A DNA stretch of 64,000 nt, from assembly GCA_016708125.1 (NCBI GenBank), contig JADJGF010000001.1:3060001-3124000 (forward strand). Direction: 5' to 3'. Source of the stretch: Ignavibacteriota bacterium (lineage in GTDB: Bacteria; Bacteroidota; Ignavibacteria; Ignavibacteriales; Melioribacteraceae). Position numbers and translations under genes: made by a program. Below are positions 36,060-45,236 of this stretch, piece by piece (positions within the stretch are counted from its first letter, which is position 1; each line of letters opens with the position of its first letter). The notes under the pieces are model-generated. The model was not told the origin of the DNA. It searched no databases and saw only the letters and a program-made list of their open reading frames with translations.

Positions 36060-37604
36060 ATGATTAGACTTAAACATTTATTTTTGATTTACTTTATTGC
36101 CGTATTTTCAATTATTGCCGGAGACGGAAATAAAATAATTGTAAATGGTGATTTAGGAAAAGTAAAAATTGATAAAAATATTTACGGACATTTTGCTGAA
36201 CATTTAGGTAATTGTATTTATGAAGGATTTTGGGTTGGAGAGAATTCACCAATCCCCAATATTCGTGGGCTTCGTAAAGATGTAATCGATGCATTAAAAG
36301 AAATTAATCCGCCGGTAATTCGCTGGCCCGGAGGATGTTTTGCAGATACTTATCATTGGATGGATGGAATTGGTCCACGTGAAAATCGTCCTTCAATTGT
36401 AAATACAAATTGGGGAGGAGTTACAGAAGATAATAGTTTTGGGACTCATGAATTTCTCGATCTCTGTGAAGTTCTTGGAGCTGAGCCATATTTGTGTGTA
36501 AATGTTGGAAGTGGAACTGTTGAAGAAGCTGCAGAATGGGTAGAGTATGTAAACTCAAATAATGAAAGTCCTATGACAAGATTAAGAAAACAAAACGGAA
36601 GAGAAAAACCTTGGAATGTAAAATATTGGGCCGTTGGAAATGAAAGTTGGGGATGCGGCGGAAATATGGAACCGGCTTATTATTCAGATGAATTTAAAAG
36701 ATTTTCAACATTTATGCATGGAAGAAATTTATATAAAGTTGCAAGCGGCGGAACTGATGCTGATTATGATTGGACAGAAACAGTAATGAAAAAAACACAA
36801 AAGTTTGGACATTTAATTCAAGGATATTCATTTCACTATTACACAGTTTATCCCGGATGGAATCCCAAAAGTTCTGCTACACAATTTAAGGAAGACGGTT
36901 GGTTCGGAATGATGAAAAATACTTTTGTGGTTGATGAAAGATTAAAAAAACATGTCGGTTTAATGAATGAATATGATCCGCAAAATAAAATTGGATTGAT
37001 TGCAGATGAATGGGGAAGCTGGTATGAGGTTGAACCCGGAACAAATCCCGGTTTCTTATATCAACAAAATACTTTGCGTGATGCTGTTATGGGAGCAATT
37101 TACTTAAACATTTTTAACAACAATGCAGAACGAGTTAAAATGGCAAACATTGCACAAACAATAAATGTTTTACAAGCAATGTTATTAACAAAGGAAGATC
37201 AGCTAGTTAAAACACCAACTTTCTATTTATTCAAAATGTACAAAGTTCATCAAGATGCTACTTTATTACCAATAAATATTTCGTGCGAAGATTATGAATA
37301 TAATGGAGATAAAGTTCCGGCTGTAACTGCATCGGCTTCAAAATCCGCAAATGGAGATATAAATATTTCATTAGCAAATGTTAACCCAAATAAAGATTTG
37401 GAAGTTGAAATTGATTTGCGTGGAATATTAAAAGCTAATTTGGCAAAAGGTGAGATCATAAATTCTGAAAATATGAATGATTATAATGATTTTGGACAAC
37501 AAGAAAAAGTGAATATAAAATCATTTTCCGGATTCAAATTATCTAATAATAAATTAAGTGTTAGTCTTCCGGCAAAATCTGTTGTAACAATTAATGTAAA
37601 TTAG
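36060..37604 (+). CDS. GH51 alpha-L-arabinofuranosidase
   Basis: This is a 514-residue exported GH51 enzyme. It shows GHFAEHLGNCIYEGFW, the substrate loop VIRWPGGCFAD, acid/base Glu195 in VGNESWGCGG, nucleophile Glu317 in ADEWGSW and a C-terminal beta domain. AGGAG 7 bp before ATG 36060 decides the start; the frame also offers TTG 36045. The GHFAEHLG opening places it with the compact GH51 enzymes, a different branch from the 667-residue copy at 14888. It is followed by a stem-loop and is the last gene of the hydrolase block. Confidence 0.92.
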   Translation: MIRLKHLFLIYFIAVFSIIAGDGNKIIVNGDLGKVKIDKNIYGHFAEHLGNCIYEGFWVGENSPIPNIRGLRKDVIDALKEINPPVIRWPGGCFADTYHWMDGIGPRENRPSIVNTNWGGVTEDNSFGTHEFLDLCEVLGAEPYLCVNVGSGTVEEAAEWVEYVNSNNESPMTRLRKQNGREKPWNVKYWAVGNESWGCGGNMEPAYYSDEFKRFSTFMHGRNLYKVASGGTDADYDWTETVMKKTQKFGHLIQGYSFHYYTVYPGWNPKSSATQFKEDGWFGMMKNTFVVDERLKKHVGLMNEYDPQNKIGLIADEWGSWYEVEPGTNPGFLYQQNTLRDAVMGAIYLNIFNNNAERVKMANIAQTINVLQAMLLTKEDQLVKTPTFYLFKMYKVHQDATLLPINISCEDYEYNGDKVPAVTASASKSANGDINISLANVNPNKDLEVEIDLRGILKANLAKGEIINSENMNDYNDFGQQEKVNIKSFSGFKLSNNKLSVSLPAKSVVTINVN

Positions 37605-37615
37605 AGTGTAAAAAA

Positions 37616-37652
37616 ATAGGAAAAAATTAATGGTGTTGTAATTTTTCCCTAT
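37616..37652 (+). terminator. Strong stem-loop after the GH51 gene
   Basis: ATAGGAAAAAATTA pairs with TAATTTTTCCCTAT (14 bases, one mismatch) across a 9-base loop, 11 bp after the GH51 stop. It separates the hydrolase block from the lar genes and probably ends the upstream transcript. Confidence 0.72.
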
Positions 37653-37743
37653 CTTATTTACATAGTAATAACTTTAAAAAATATAGTTAATGATTTTGTT
37701 AAAAATATAATTAAAAAAATAAATTTTTTTTGAATTGAATTTT

Positions 37744-38571
37744 ATGCCTCAAAACCTAGAAAACATCGAAACTTTATTACAAAAATTAAAGAGCGAAATT
37801 AAAAATTATGGCAGAGTAATTATTGCTTTATCCGGCGGAGTGGATTCTTGTTTAGCAACATATTTATGCAGAAAATATCTTGGGAAAGAAAACACCGTTG
37901 CTGTAATTTCCGATTCCGCAAGTCTGAAAAGAAAAGATTTAAATATTGCAATTAATTTTTGTAACGAGCATGATATTAAATACGAAATTGTTAAATCCGA
38001 AGAATTGAAAAATGAAAATTATTCTTCAAATCCAATTAACCGATGTTACTTTTGCAAAAATGAACTTTATGATAAGTTAACAAATTTGGCAACTTCTAAG
38101 TATCTAAATTATAAAATTATTAATGGAAATAACTATTCAGATTTGGGCGATTACCGACCTGGATTAAAATCTGCTTCAGAGAATAATATTCTAAGTCCAT
38201 TTATTGATTGTGAAATAGTTAAAAAGTCAATTAGAGAAATTGCTAATTATTTCAATTTATCAGTTTGGGATAAGCCTTCAAGTCCTTGTTTAAGCAGCAG
38301 ATTCCCTTATGGTGAATCAATAAATGAAGCAAAATTAAAAATGGTTGAAGATGCAGAAATGATTCTTAATGATTTTGGTTTTGAAGAAGTTAGAGTTAGA
38401 ACAAGCGGCAGTTCGGCAAAAATTGAAGTTCCGAATAATCAAATTGATGATTTAAAAATTCATTTCAAAAAAATTGAAGAAAAATTAAAAGAATTAGGTT
38501 ATGATAATTGTTTAATAGATGATGAGGGATTAATCTCCGGAAAGCTTAATAGAGTAATTTATGAATTATAA
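37744..38571 (+). CDS. larE: LarE, ATP-dependent sacrificial sulfur transferase for the nickel-pincer cofactor
   Basis: The protein has the PP-loop ATP site ALSGGVDS, a CYFCKNELY stretch and PSSPCLSSRFPYG, whose Cys182 matches the cysteine that gives up its sulfur in single-use LarE proteins. LarE adenylates the pyridinium carboxylate and turns it into thiocarboxylate during synthesis of the nickel-pincer nucleotide (NPN). ATG 37744 is preferred over TTG 37735. It overlaps larB by 11 bp, so the genes are co-translated. The block starts after a terminator and has its own upstream region of about 90 bp. Confidence 0.93.
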   Translation: MPQNLENIETLLQKLKSEIKNYGRVIIALSGGVDSCLATYLCRKYLGKENTVAVISDSASLKRKDLNIAINFCNEHDIKYEIVKSEELKNENYSSNPINRCYFCKNELYDKLTNLATSKYLNYKIINGNNYSDLGDYRPGLKSASENNILSPFIDCEIVKKSIREIANYFNLSVWDKPSSPCLSSRFPYGESINEAKLKMVEDAEMILNDFGFEEVRVRTSGSSAKIEVPNNQIDDLKIHFKKIEEKLKELGYDNCLIDDEGLISGKLNRVIYEL

Positions 38572-39205
38572 TATTGATCACAATCGTAAAAATAGGATTG
38601 GATTTCCTGAAGTTATTTACGGTGAAACTAAAGATGTTGAAACACTTCTAAAAATTATTAAAGAAGTACTTAAATATGAAAAGAAAATTTTAATTACAAA
38701 ACTTCAAGAAGTAAAATATTTAGAAATAAAGACAAACTTTAAAAATGTTTTTTATGATCAAAAATCCGGAATATGTTTGATTGGAAAATTTCCGGAAGTT
38801 AAAAAGAAAAATCCGGATGTAATGATTTTATCCGGCGGAACTTCAGATGAATTTGTTGTAAATGAAGCATTTTATACGGCAAAATTTTTGGCATTAAAAA
38901 CAGAAAAAATTATGGATGTTGGTGTTGCCGGTGTGCACAGATTACTTGAAAAAGAAAATGCAATTTTAAAAGCAAAAGTGATTATTGTTTGCGCGGGTTT
39001 TGAAGGCGCATTGCCAACTTTAGTTTCCGGATTATTTCCTCAACCCGTAATTGGAGTTCCGGTAAGTGTAGGTTACGGTGTTGCAAAAGGCGGTACAACT
39101 GCGTTAAACTCTATGTTATCAAGTTGTGCCAATGGTTTAACAGTTACAAATATTGATAATGGTTATGGCGCAGCAATTGCCGCTTACCGAATTCTGAAAG
39201 GTTAA
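38561..39205 (+). CDS. larB: LarB, pyridinium-3,5-biscarboxylic acid mononucleotide synthase
   Basis: The C-terminal half is the AIR-carboxylase-like domain: LSGGTSDEF, VGVAGVHRL, VCAGFEGALPTLV, GVPVSVGYG and the ending NIDNGYGAA. The N-terminal half has RxGFPEVIYGETK, typical of LarB. LarB carboxylates and hydrolyses nicotinate adenine dinucleotide to begin NPN synthesis. It overlaps larE at the start and is 4 bp from larC. The length of 214 residues is slightly shorter than typical (about 240), the difference being at the N-terminus. Confidence 0.93.
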   Translation: MNYNIDHNRKNRIGFPEVIYGETKDVETLLKIIKEVLKYEKKILITKLQEVKYLEIKTNFKNVFYDQKSGICLIGKFPEVKKKNPDVMILSGGTSDEFVVNEAFYTAKFLALKTEKIMDVGVAGVHRLLEKENAILKAKVIIVCAGFEGALPTLVSGLFPQPVIGVPVSVGYGVAKGGTTALNSMLSSCANGLTVTNIDNGYGAAIAAYRILKG

Positions 39206-39209
39206 AATA

Positions 39210-40379
39210 ATGACAAAGATATTAAAAATAGAAGCATTCTCCGGTGCAAGCGGCGATATGTTTTTAAGTGCGCTCGCTCAATTAACAAATTCATTTGATG
39301 AATTGATAAGTTTGCCTGCTTTATTAAATTTTGGCGATCATGCTGAAATAAAAATTACAGATGTGATGAAAAATGGAATTTCGTGCAAACATGTTAAAGT
39401 GATTGATAAGGTTCATCAACATCACCACAGACATTTAAGTGATATCATTAAAATTATAAATGAATCATCATTAAATGATAACGCAAAAAAAATTGCTTTA
39501 GACATATTTGCAATTATTGGAAAAGCAGAAGCAGAAGTTCATAATATCCCAATTGAAAAAATACATTTCCATGAAATTGGAGCGGTTGATTCAATCATTG
39601 ATATTTGCGGGACAGCTTTTTTATTAGATAAACTCAATATCAAAAATTCCTATCTTACTACATTAAATACTGGAAAAGGATTTGTAAATACTGCTCATGG
39701 AAAACTTCCAATTCCAACACCTGCAACAAAATTAATACTTGAAGGAATACCATATAATTATGGAGAAGAAGAAGGTGAAAAACTTACGCCAACCGGAGCG
39801 GCAATAATTAAATATCTAAATCCACAATTTAATCAAATATCAACAAGCGATTTAAAAACTGCATACGGTGCAGGCGAAAAAGATTTTAATCTGCCAAATG
39901 TATTAAGATTATCTATTTCTGAAATTACAAATCAAGCACAAAATTTAATAATGTTGGAAACAAATTTTGATGATATGAATAATGAATTTTTGGGAATTCA
40001 ATTTCAGAATCAGCTATTAAATATTGGAGCAATTGATTTTTATCTGACTCAAGTAATAATGAAAAAAGGGAGACCCGGAATTACACTTAATATAATTTGT
40101 GAACAAAGTAATCTTGATGAAATATCAAATTTTATATTAAATTTTACATCTACAATCGGTGTTAGATATTATCCAATTCAGCGAATTGAACTAAATAGAA
40201 AGTTTACACAAATTGAAACAGAATTTGGTAAGTTCAATGTGAAAGTATCTCAAATGCCAAATGGAGAAGAAAAAATTAAACCGGAATCAAACGAAATTAT
40301 GGAATCTGCTTTAAAAAATAATATTAGTCCTGACTATTTATCAAACTTAATAAAGGAACGCTATGAAAAAAATAATTAA
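39210..40379 (+). CDS. larC: LarC, nickel chelatase of the nickel-pincer cofactor pathway
   Basis: The product has the GASGDMFLSAL start, a His-rich segment (HQHHHRHLSDI, about residues 67-77), the IHFHEIGAVDSIIDICG block and a C-terminal LarC2-like part with LETNFDDMNNEF and MKKGRPG. LarC uses CTP to place nickel in the pincer. In some lactobacilli larC is read as two parts through a programmed frameshift; here it is one open frame of 389 codons. The 3' end overlaps the next small gene by 17 bp. Confidence 0.93.
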   Translation: MTKILKIEAFSGASGDMFLSALAQLTNSFDELISLPALLNFGDHAEIKITDVMKNGISCKHVKVIDKVHQHHHRHLSDIIKIINESSLNDNAKKIALDIFAIIGKAEAEVHNIPIEKIHFHEIGAVDSIIDICGTAFLLDKLNIKNSYLTTLNTGKGFVNTAHGKLPIPTPATKLILEGIPYNYGEEEGEKLTPTGAAIIKYLNPQFNQISTSDLKTAYGAGEKDFNLPNVLRLSISEITNQAQNLIMLETNFDDMNNEFLGIQFQNQLLNIGAIDFYLTQVIMKKGRPGITLNIICEQSNLDEISNFILNFTSTIGVRYYPIQRIELNRKFTQIETEFGKFNVKVSQMPNGEEKIKPESNEIMESALKNNISPDYLSNLIKERYEKNN

Positions 40380-40572
40380 TAAAATTGCTTTTGCAACACT
40401 TGCATTAACTCCTTCACTTTTTGCACATGAAGGTCATGTACATCAAGGTACATCGATAGAAATATTAGTACATAATTTTGTAACATCGCCATGGTTTTTA
40501 TTTCCGGCAATATTATTAATCGCGTTTCTAAGTTTTAAAAATTACAGGAAAAGAAAAACTGCAAAATTATAA
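40363..40572 (+). CDS. Small exported membrane protein with His-rich HEGHVH segment
   Basis: This 69-residue protein has a signal peptide (cut expected after LFA), an exported AHEGHVHQG stretch, one membrane helix (about 45-62) and a basic tail. It begins inside larC (17 bp overlap, AAAGGA in front), so its expression is tied to larC. AHxGHxH at a mature N-terminus resembles the start of HupE/UreJ-type nickel proteins, but the rest of such a transporter is absent. I do not recognise a family. Metal binding, probably nickel, is inferred from the His cluster and the company of the nickel chelatase. Confidence 0.75.
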   Translation: MKKIINKIAFATLALTPSLFAHEGHVHQGTSIEILVHNFVTSPWFLFPAILLIAFLSFKNYRKRKTAKL

Positions 40573-40640
40573 ATATTAAATTTTAATAATGTTTTTATTA
40601 AATCTAATTTGAATTCATAAATTCATTAAAATAAATATTC

Positions 40641-41846
40641 ATGAAAAAAATAATTTTTAAAATTATCATTATTCTATCTTTAACTTGTCCAAAGTATAAC
40701 GCACAATTTATAGATAACTTTGATAAAGAAAACATTGAAGGATGGTTTGCGTTAGTTGGTGATGGAAACCCTAAATTAAGTTTTGTTGCCGGTAAAGAGT
40801 TTGCAACAATGCTTATTGATGGAACTGCGGATAAGCATAATGTTTATTGGACTTTAATAAAACGTGATGTTACTAAATGGCTTGATCTTTCAAAATTAGA
40901 AGATCCAAATTATCAGTTAAGAGTTGAGGCTAAAGTTAGGCTGCATAATGCTCCTCGCAGATTAAATTTTATGGTTAATACAAATCGTACAACTGATTTT
41001 CATATTGATTTAATGGAATTTGATATCGCCGATACAACTAACTGGCACGTTATAAGTATGACAACAAAAAATTTTGACGCGAAACCCGGCGATGCTGTTT
41101 ATGTACAACTTTGTGCAACAGATTTCGGATTAGAAAAATACAAAGTTGATGTTGATTATTACCGCGCCGATATTGTGAATATTAATGAACTTGAACCGGA
41201 TAAAGGAAACTCAGTTGCGTATCATCCGCCAATTCCAGAATTAACTAATTTTACAAATCATCTAAATGTAAATCATGATTGTATAATAAATCCAGATTAT
41301 CCGGATGTAAATTTTAATGATTTTCATATAAAAGAAAATGAAGATTCTATTTATGTAATGAGTATAAATTCAAATCAGTGGGGAATATTACGTTGGGATT
41401 TTTCAAATTATAAAAATCAACAAATTTCCGATGCTGGATTATTAGAATTAACTACACACTCAATGTATAATGGTGGCAATTACATTAAAACATTTGGCGA
41501 AGATTTTGGAATTGAATTTGGTAAAGTTAGAGTTATTGAAATTTTTGCCGGCGATGATGAATGGAATCAGAATTCAGTTACTTATAATACTTTAACAAAA
41601 GGGAAAAAATATTCTGAAGTTTTTAATTCGCAAATGATTTATGATTTTGAAGTTGTACAAAATAAAGAAGGAAAAAATTTTATAACAATATCTGCACCGG
41701 TTTTAAATCGATTAATAAGTGGAACAACAAAAGGATTACTGATTCGTCCGCTTGGGGCAATAAATGCAAATTTTTATTCATTAGAAAATAAAGTAGATAT
41801 TAATACATCAAAACTTCATTTCAATTCTGTTAACAGCAACCATTAA
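40641..41846 (+). CDS. Secreted protein with jelly-roll carbohydrate-binding-like and DNRLRE-like domains
   Basis: A signal peptide ending YNAQ is followed by a beta-sandwich that looks like a CBM (about 25-175; DNFDKENIEGWFALVGDGN opening, conserved WLDLSKL). A second domain of the DNRLRE type (about 200-395) shows WGILRWDFSNY and DDEWNQNSVTYNT. No catalytic residues are recognisable. It is 10 bp upstream of the DUF4038 glycosidase-like gene, so it may bind the same glycan or act as its partner. Confidence 0.6.
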   Translation: MKKIIFKIIIILSLTCPKYNAQFIDNFDKENIEGWFALVGDGNPKLSFVAGKEFATMLIDGTADKHNVYWTLIKRDVTKWLDLSKLEDPNYQLRVEAKVRLHNAPRRLNFMVNTNRTTDFHIDLMEFDIADTTNWHVISMTTKNFDAKPGDAVYVQLCATDFGLEKYKVDVDYYRADIVNINELEPDKGNSVAYHPPIPELTNFTNHLNVNHDCIINPDYPDVNFNDFHIKENEDSIYVMSINSNQWGILRWDFSNYKNQQISDAGLLELTTHSMYNGGNYIKTFGEDFGIEFGKVRVIEIFAGDDEWNQNSVTYNTLTKGKKYSEVFNSQMIYDFEVVQNKEGKNFITISAPVLNRLISGTTKGLLIRPLGAINANFYSLENKVDINTSKLHFNSVNSNH

Positions 41847-41856
41847 ATTAAAATCA

Positions 41857-43788
41857 ATGAAAATATTTTTATCAAAATATATTTTAGTTTTATTTCTAAT
41901 CAATTCATTTGCAAATTTATTATTAGCAAATAATGCTGATACAATTCATGTTTGGGAAATGAAAGAAATAAAGTTCAATGCTGAAAATGACTATAAAAAT
42001 TCTTACATGGATGTTACAATTTGGGTTGAATTAAAAGGACCAAATTTTGAAAAAAGAGTTTATGGATTTTGGGATGGCGGAAATAATTTTGTTGTTCGAA
42101 TAGTTGCTACAGAACCTGGTAATTGGAAATGGAAAAGTTTTTCCAACAAAAATGATGATAATGGATTAAATAATAAATCCGGTTCTTTTAATGCAATAGA
42201 TTGGACTGAAGAAGAGAAAAATAAAAATCCAAATAGAAGAGGATTCTTAAGAGCGACAAAAAACGGACATGCATTACAATATGCAGATGGAAATCCTTTT
42301 TTTATGGTTGGAGATACTTGGTTAGCCGGAAGCACTTGGCGACTACCATTTAGAAATGCAAAAACCAATAATGATTATAAACCAAGCCCAGGAATTGGTT
42401 TTGAAGATGCAGTAATGTTTAGAAAAAATCAAGGGTTTAATTCAGTAAGTATGATTTCTTGTTTCCCAAATTGGGATTCTGATATACATCCAAGCACTTA
42501 TGCGGATTCCAATAATATTTTCATTAGAAATGCTTGGGAAAAATTTGGTTATGATGTAAGCGAAGCAAAAGGTATTGATGCATCGGGAGGATTAAGTTAC
42601 TGGGGAACTTTTACTTCAAAAAATATGCGTGATGAATTTGGAAATCTTCCATTCGAAATGTCTAGAGATTATAAGGGTGTTTCTGATTTTACTAAAATAA
42701 ATCCGGAATATTTTAAAAGTTTAGATAAGAAAATGGAATTTTTATCTCAACAAGGATTTGTATCATTACTTGAAACAGTTAGAAGAGATGTTGGTCCATC
42801 TTGGAAAGCATATTTTGATTTTGATGAAACTTTCGCAAGATTTTTCCAATATTTAATTTCTCGATACGGAGCTTATAATATTGTGTTTAGCGGAATTCAT
42901 CTTGATTGGATTCCAAAAGATTTTAGTCTTACTGCTCAAGCATTTAATGAAGCTTTAACATATCATTTGGAAAATTATGGTTCTTTACCTTTCGGTCAAC
43001 CTGTAACATCATTAATAAGCAGTTCAACTCATTCAGTGTTTGGTCATTATAAAGATTGTCCTTGGTTAACTATGCATAGTGTGGGCAATAAACCAAGGGA
43101 TCATAGAGTTGCCGATTCTCTGGAAATTATATTTAAACTAAATCCTCCGTATCCGGCAATTAATTTTGAGCCATATTATACAGGATGGAATCATGAAATT
43201 AATAAGCCAAATGGTGAGCGTCCTCAAGCAAATTCAGAAAGAGATAATTATTTTGCAAGAGCTCAAATGTATGGTTCGGTTTTATCTGGCGGACTTAGTG
43301 GACATGTTCATGGAACTGCTGCTTACGATATTACAACAACAGGAGAACCGAATGGTGCACGTCCACATTTTTGGGAAGCGCTACAGTATGAATCTGCAAA
43401 TTATATGAAACACCTTAATTCATTTATCTTTTCTGAAGGAAATAAATTTCAAAATTTATTAATTGCAAGAGATGATGTTGTTCCAAATAAAACTAAAGGA
43501 AGTCCACAAAACGGATTAGACGGATGGATTTATATGATGCGAAATTCCGAAAAAGATTTTGCACTTCTATATTTTGAAAACAAATCAGAAATTCCTATCC
43601 TAAAAAATTTTCTATCTCAAAAGGAATATTTTTTTTCTTGGTATAATACAATTTCTGGAGAATGGTTAAATAAAGTAATTGTAGAATCTGATGCAAAGGG
43701 AACAATAATAATTCCAAATTATCTAGGAAACGTAAAAATATCTTCACAAGATTGGGCTGCGAAAATTTATCTTATTAATAATAAATAA
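41857..43788 (+). CDS. DUF5060/DUF4038 glycoside hydrolase-like protein (apiosidase-like fold)
   Basis: The 643-residue exported protein starts with a DUF5060 sandwich (about 28-110, VWEMKEIKFNAEN and VYGFWDGG). It continues with a DUF4038-type (beta/alpha)8 barrel, HALQYADGNPFFMVGDTWL being the classic entry. Acidic residues in INFEPYYTGW and the SGIHLDW stretch are candidates for catalysis. The family is related to GH140 apiosidase. The exact substrate is unknown; a side-chain sugar of pectin or hemicellulose is likely. The C-terminal beta domain ends at the stop without a sorting tail. Confidence 0.75.
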   Translation: MKIFLSKYILVLFLINSFANLLLANNADTIHVWEMKEIKFNAENDYKNSYMDVTIWVELKGPNFEKRVYGFWDGGNNFVVRIVATEPGNWKWKSFSNKNDDNGLNNKSGSFNAIDWTEEEKNKNPNRRGFLRATKNGHALQYADGNPFFMVGDTWLAGSTWRLPFRNAKTNNDYKPSPGIGFEDAVMFRKNQGFNSVSMISCFPNWDSDIHPSTYADSNNIFIRNAWEKFGYDVSEAKGIDASGGLSYWGTFTSKNMRDEFGNLPFEMSRDYKGVSDFTKINPEYFKSLDKKMEFLSQQGFVSLLETVRRDVGPSWKAYFDFDETFARFFQYLISRYGAYNIVFSGIHLDWIPKDFSLTAQAFNEALTYHLENYGSLPFGQPVTSLISSSTHSVFGHYKDCPWLTMHSVGNKPRDHRVADSLEIIFKLNPPYPAINFEPYYTGWNHEINKPNGERPQANSERDNYFARAQMYGSVLSGGLSGHVHGTAAYDITTTGEPNGARPHFWEALQYESANYMKHLNSFIFSEGNKFQNLLIARDDVVPNKTKGSPQNGLDGWIYMMRNSEKDFALLYFENKSEIPILKNFLSQKEYFFSWYNTISGEWLNKVIVESDAKGTIIIPNYLGNVKISSQDWAAKIYLINNK

Positions 43789-43819
43789 GTCTCAAAACTA
43801 TAAAAGTCTTATTACTGTT

Positions 43820-44056
43820 GTGTGTCGAAGCAAGTACGAAGTTAAAATCGGAACAAATTCTGGTTCTCAATTTTCATTAAAATGGATTTTAGAATTTGAT
43901 GCAGTTACTTGTGCAATTCCCGGCGGGAAAAATGTTAGTCAAGTTAGAGAAAATTCAGTTTCTTCAGAATTACCAGAAATAAACGCTAAATTAATGGAAA
44001 AAGTTAAATTTGTTTATGAAAAGTTTATAAAATCGGAAGTTCATCAAAAATGGTAA
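43820..44056 (+). pseudogene. C-terminal fragment of an aldo/keto reductase gene
   Basis: The frame encodes QFSLKWILEFDAVTCAIPGG, then KNVSQVRENS and a helix ending EVHQKW. This is the standard C-terminal quarter of an aldo/keto reductase (LRWIL, CxIPGGxxxxQVxxN). The N-terminal three quarters, including the Asp-Tyr-Lys-His tetrad, are missing, and the frame opens with unrelated codons and no ribosome site. I treat it as a dead remnant left by a deletion between the DUF4038 gene and lacI. Confidence 0.75.
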
Positions 44057-44146
44057 AATATTTTATTTGAAATAAAGATTCATAATCATAAGGATTTAGT
44101 TTATAAACTTTTGAGGAATAGACTTAAAATTGTTATTTTTAGATTA

Positions 44147-44160
44147 TTAAATCGGTTCAA
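44147..44160. promoter_or_regulatory. Candidate LacI-family operator upstream of lacI-type gene
   Basis: TTAAATCGGTTCAA is a dyad around a central CG, almost the same as TTGAATCGGTTTAA at 3830. It lies 48 bp before the regulator's ATG, fitting autoregulation. Confidence 0.5.
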
Positions 44161-44207
44161 TTAGAAAATTTTTAGATAGAAAGACTAAATGTTATCCGGA
44201 GAATTTG

Positions 44208-45236
44208 ATGAAAAAAATTACAATTGTTGATGTTGCTCAACGTGCGGGAGTTTCCAAAGGCACAGTTTCGGCAGTAATTAATGGTAAAAATTCCGTAAAA
44301 CCATCAACAAGAGACGAAATTTTGGCAGTAATGAAAGAACTAAATTTCAGACCCAAAGGAATTGCACGTAAGTTAAAAAATGGAGAAGTTGATAACACAA
44401 TTGGACTAATTATAAAAGATTTAGGTTATCCGTTTTATACATCTATTGCTGCCGGAGTAAAAGAATACGCAAATAGTAAAGGATATTCCGTAATAATTAC
44501 AAGTTCGGAAAATAATCACGAAAGTGAAATTAGATTTTCTCACATTTTTTCTACCAAAGATATAAAAGGGACAATAATTGCACCGGTTGTGGAAGGAACA
44601 TCCGAAATTGAACATCTTTTTAAGCTGAAAATGGTGAATTATCCATTTGTACTTTTAGAAGATGTTAGAGGAATTCAAGCCAATGTAGTTGCAATAGATA
44701 ATTTGAAAGCAATTAAAAAAGCAGTAAAGTATTTAATAGATGGCGGACACTCAAAAATTGTACATTTTGCCGGACCACACAAATCTTCACATACACAAGA
44801 AAGAATTCAAGGATTTCGCCATGCGTTTAGCGAAAGCACGTTGGTCTTTCATAAAGATATGATTGTTGATATTGGTTCCGGTTATGATGAAAGTTTTACA
44901 AAAACGATAGCATATTTTAAAGATAAAAAAAAGGAAGAATATCCAACTGCAATTGTATGCTTCAATGATCAGCAAGCGCTTGGAGTTATGATTGCTTTGA
45001 AAGAATTAAAAATAAAAATACCGGAAGATATATCAGTTATAGGAAATGATGATATTTTTTATTCACAAATTTATCCGGTTCCTTTAACAACAATTAGAGC
45101 TCCATTACAAGAGATAGGAAGAAAGGCTGCAGAAATTCTAATTAATAATATTGAATCTTCTCAAATAATGCCTATTGAAAGAGTGGTAATGAATACGGAA
45201 TTTATTATTAGAAATTCTACAAAACTGTTAAAATAA
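44208..45236 (+). CDS. LacI-family transcriptional regulator
   Basis: The N-terminus has the LacI helix-turn-helix ITIVDVAQRAGVSKGTVSAV with the hinge region ARKLKNG. A periplasmic-binding-protein-like effector domain follows (LIIKDLGYPFYTSIAAG, FNDQQALGVM, VIGNDD). GGAG lies 6-7 bp before ATG 44208; the frame also begins with TTG three bases earlier. It is the only dedicated repressor-type regulator in the window and lies at the edge of the hydrolase locus. The shared dyad suggests that it controls itself and the esterase block. The ligand is not predictable from sequence, though a xylan sugar is likely. Confidence 0.92.
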   Translation: MKKITIVDVAQRAGVSKGTVSAVINGKNSVKPSTRDEILAVMKELNFRPKGIARKLKNGEVDNTIGLIIKDLGYPFYTSIAAGVKEYANSKGYSVIITSSENNHESEIRFSHIFSTKDIKGTIIAPVVEGTSEIEHLFKLKMVNYPFVLLEDVRGIQANVVAIDNLKAIKKAVKYLIDGGHSKIVHFAGPHKSSHTQERIQGFRHAFSESTLVFHKDMIVDIGSGYDESFTKTIAYFKDKKKEEYPTAIVCFNDQQALGVMIALKELKIKIPEDISVIGNDDIFYSQIYPVPLTTIRAPLQEIGRKAAEILINNIESSQIMPIERVVMNTEFIIRNSTKLLK

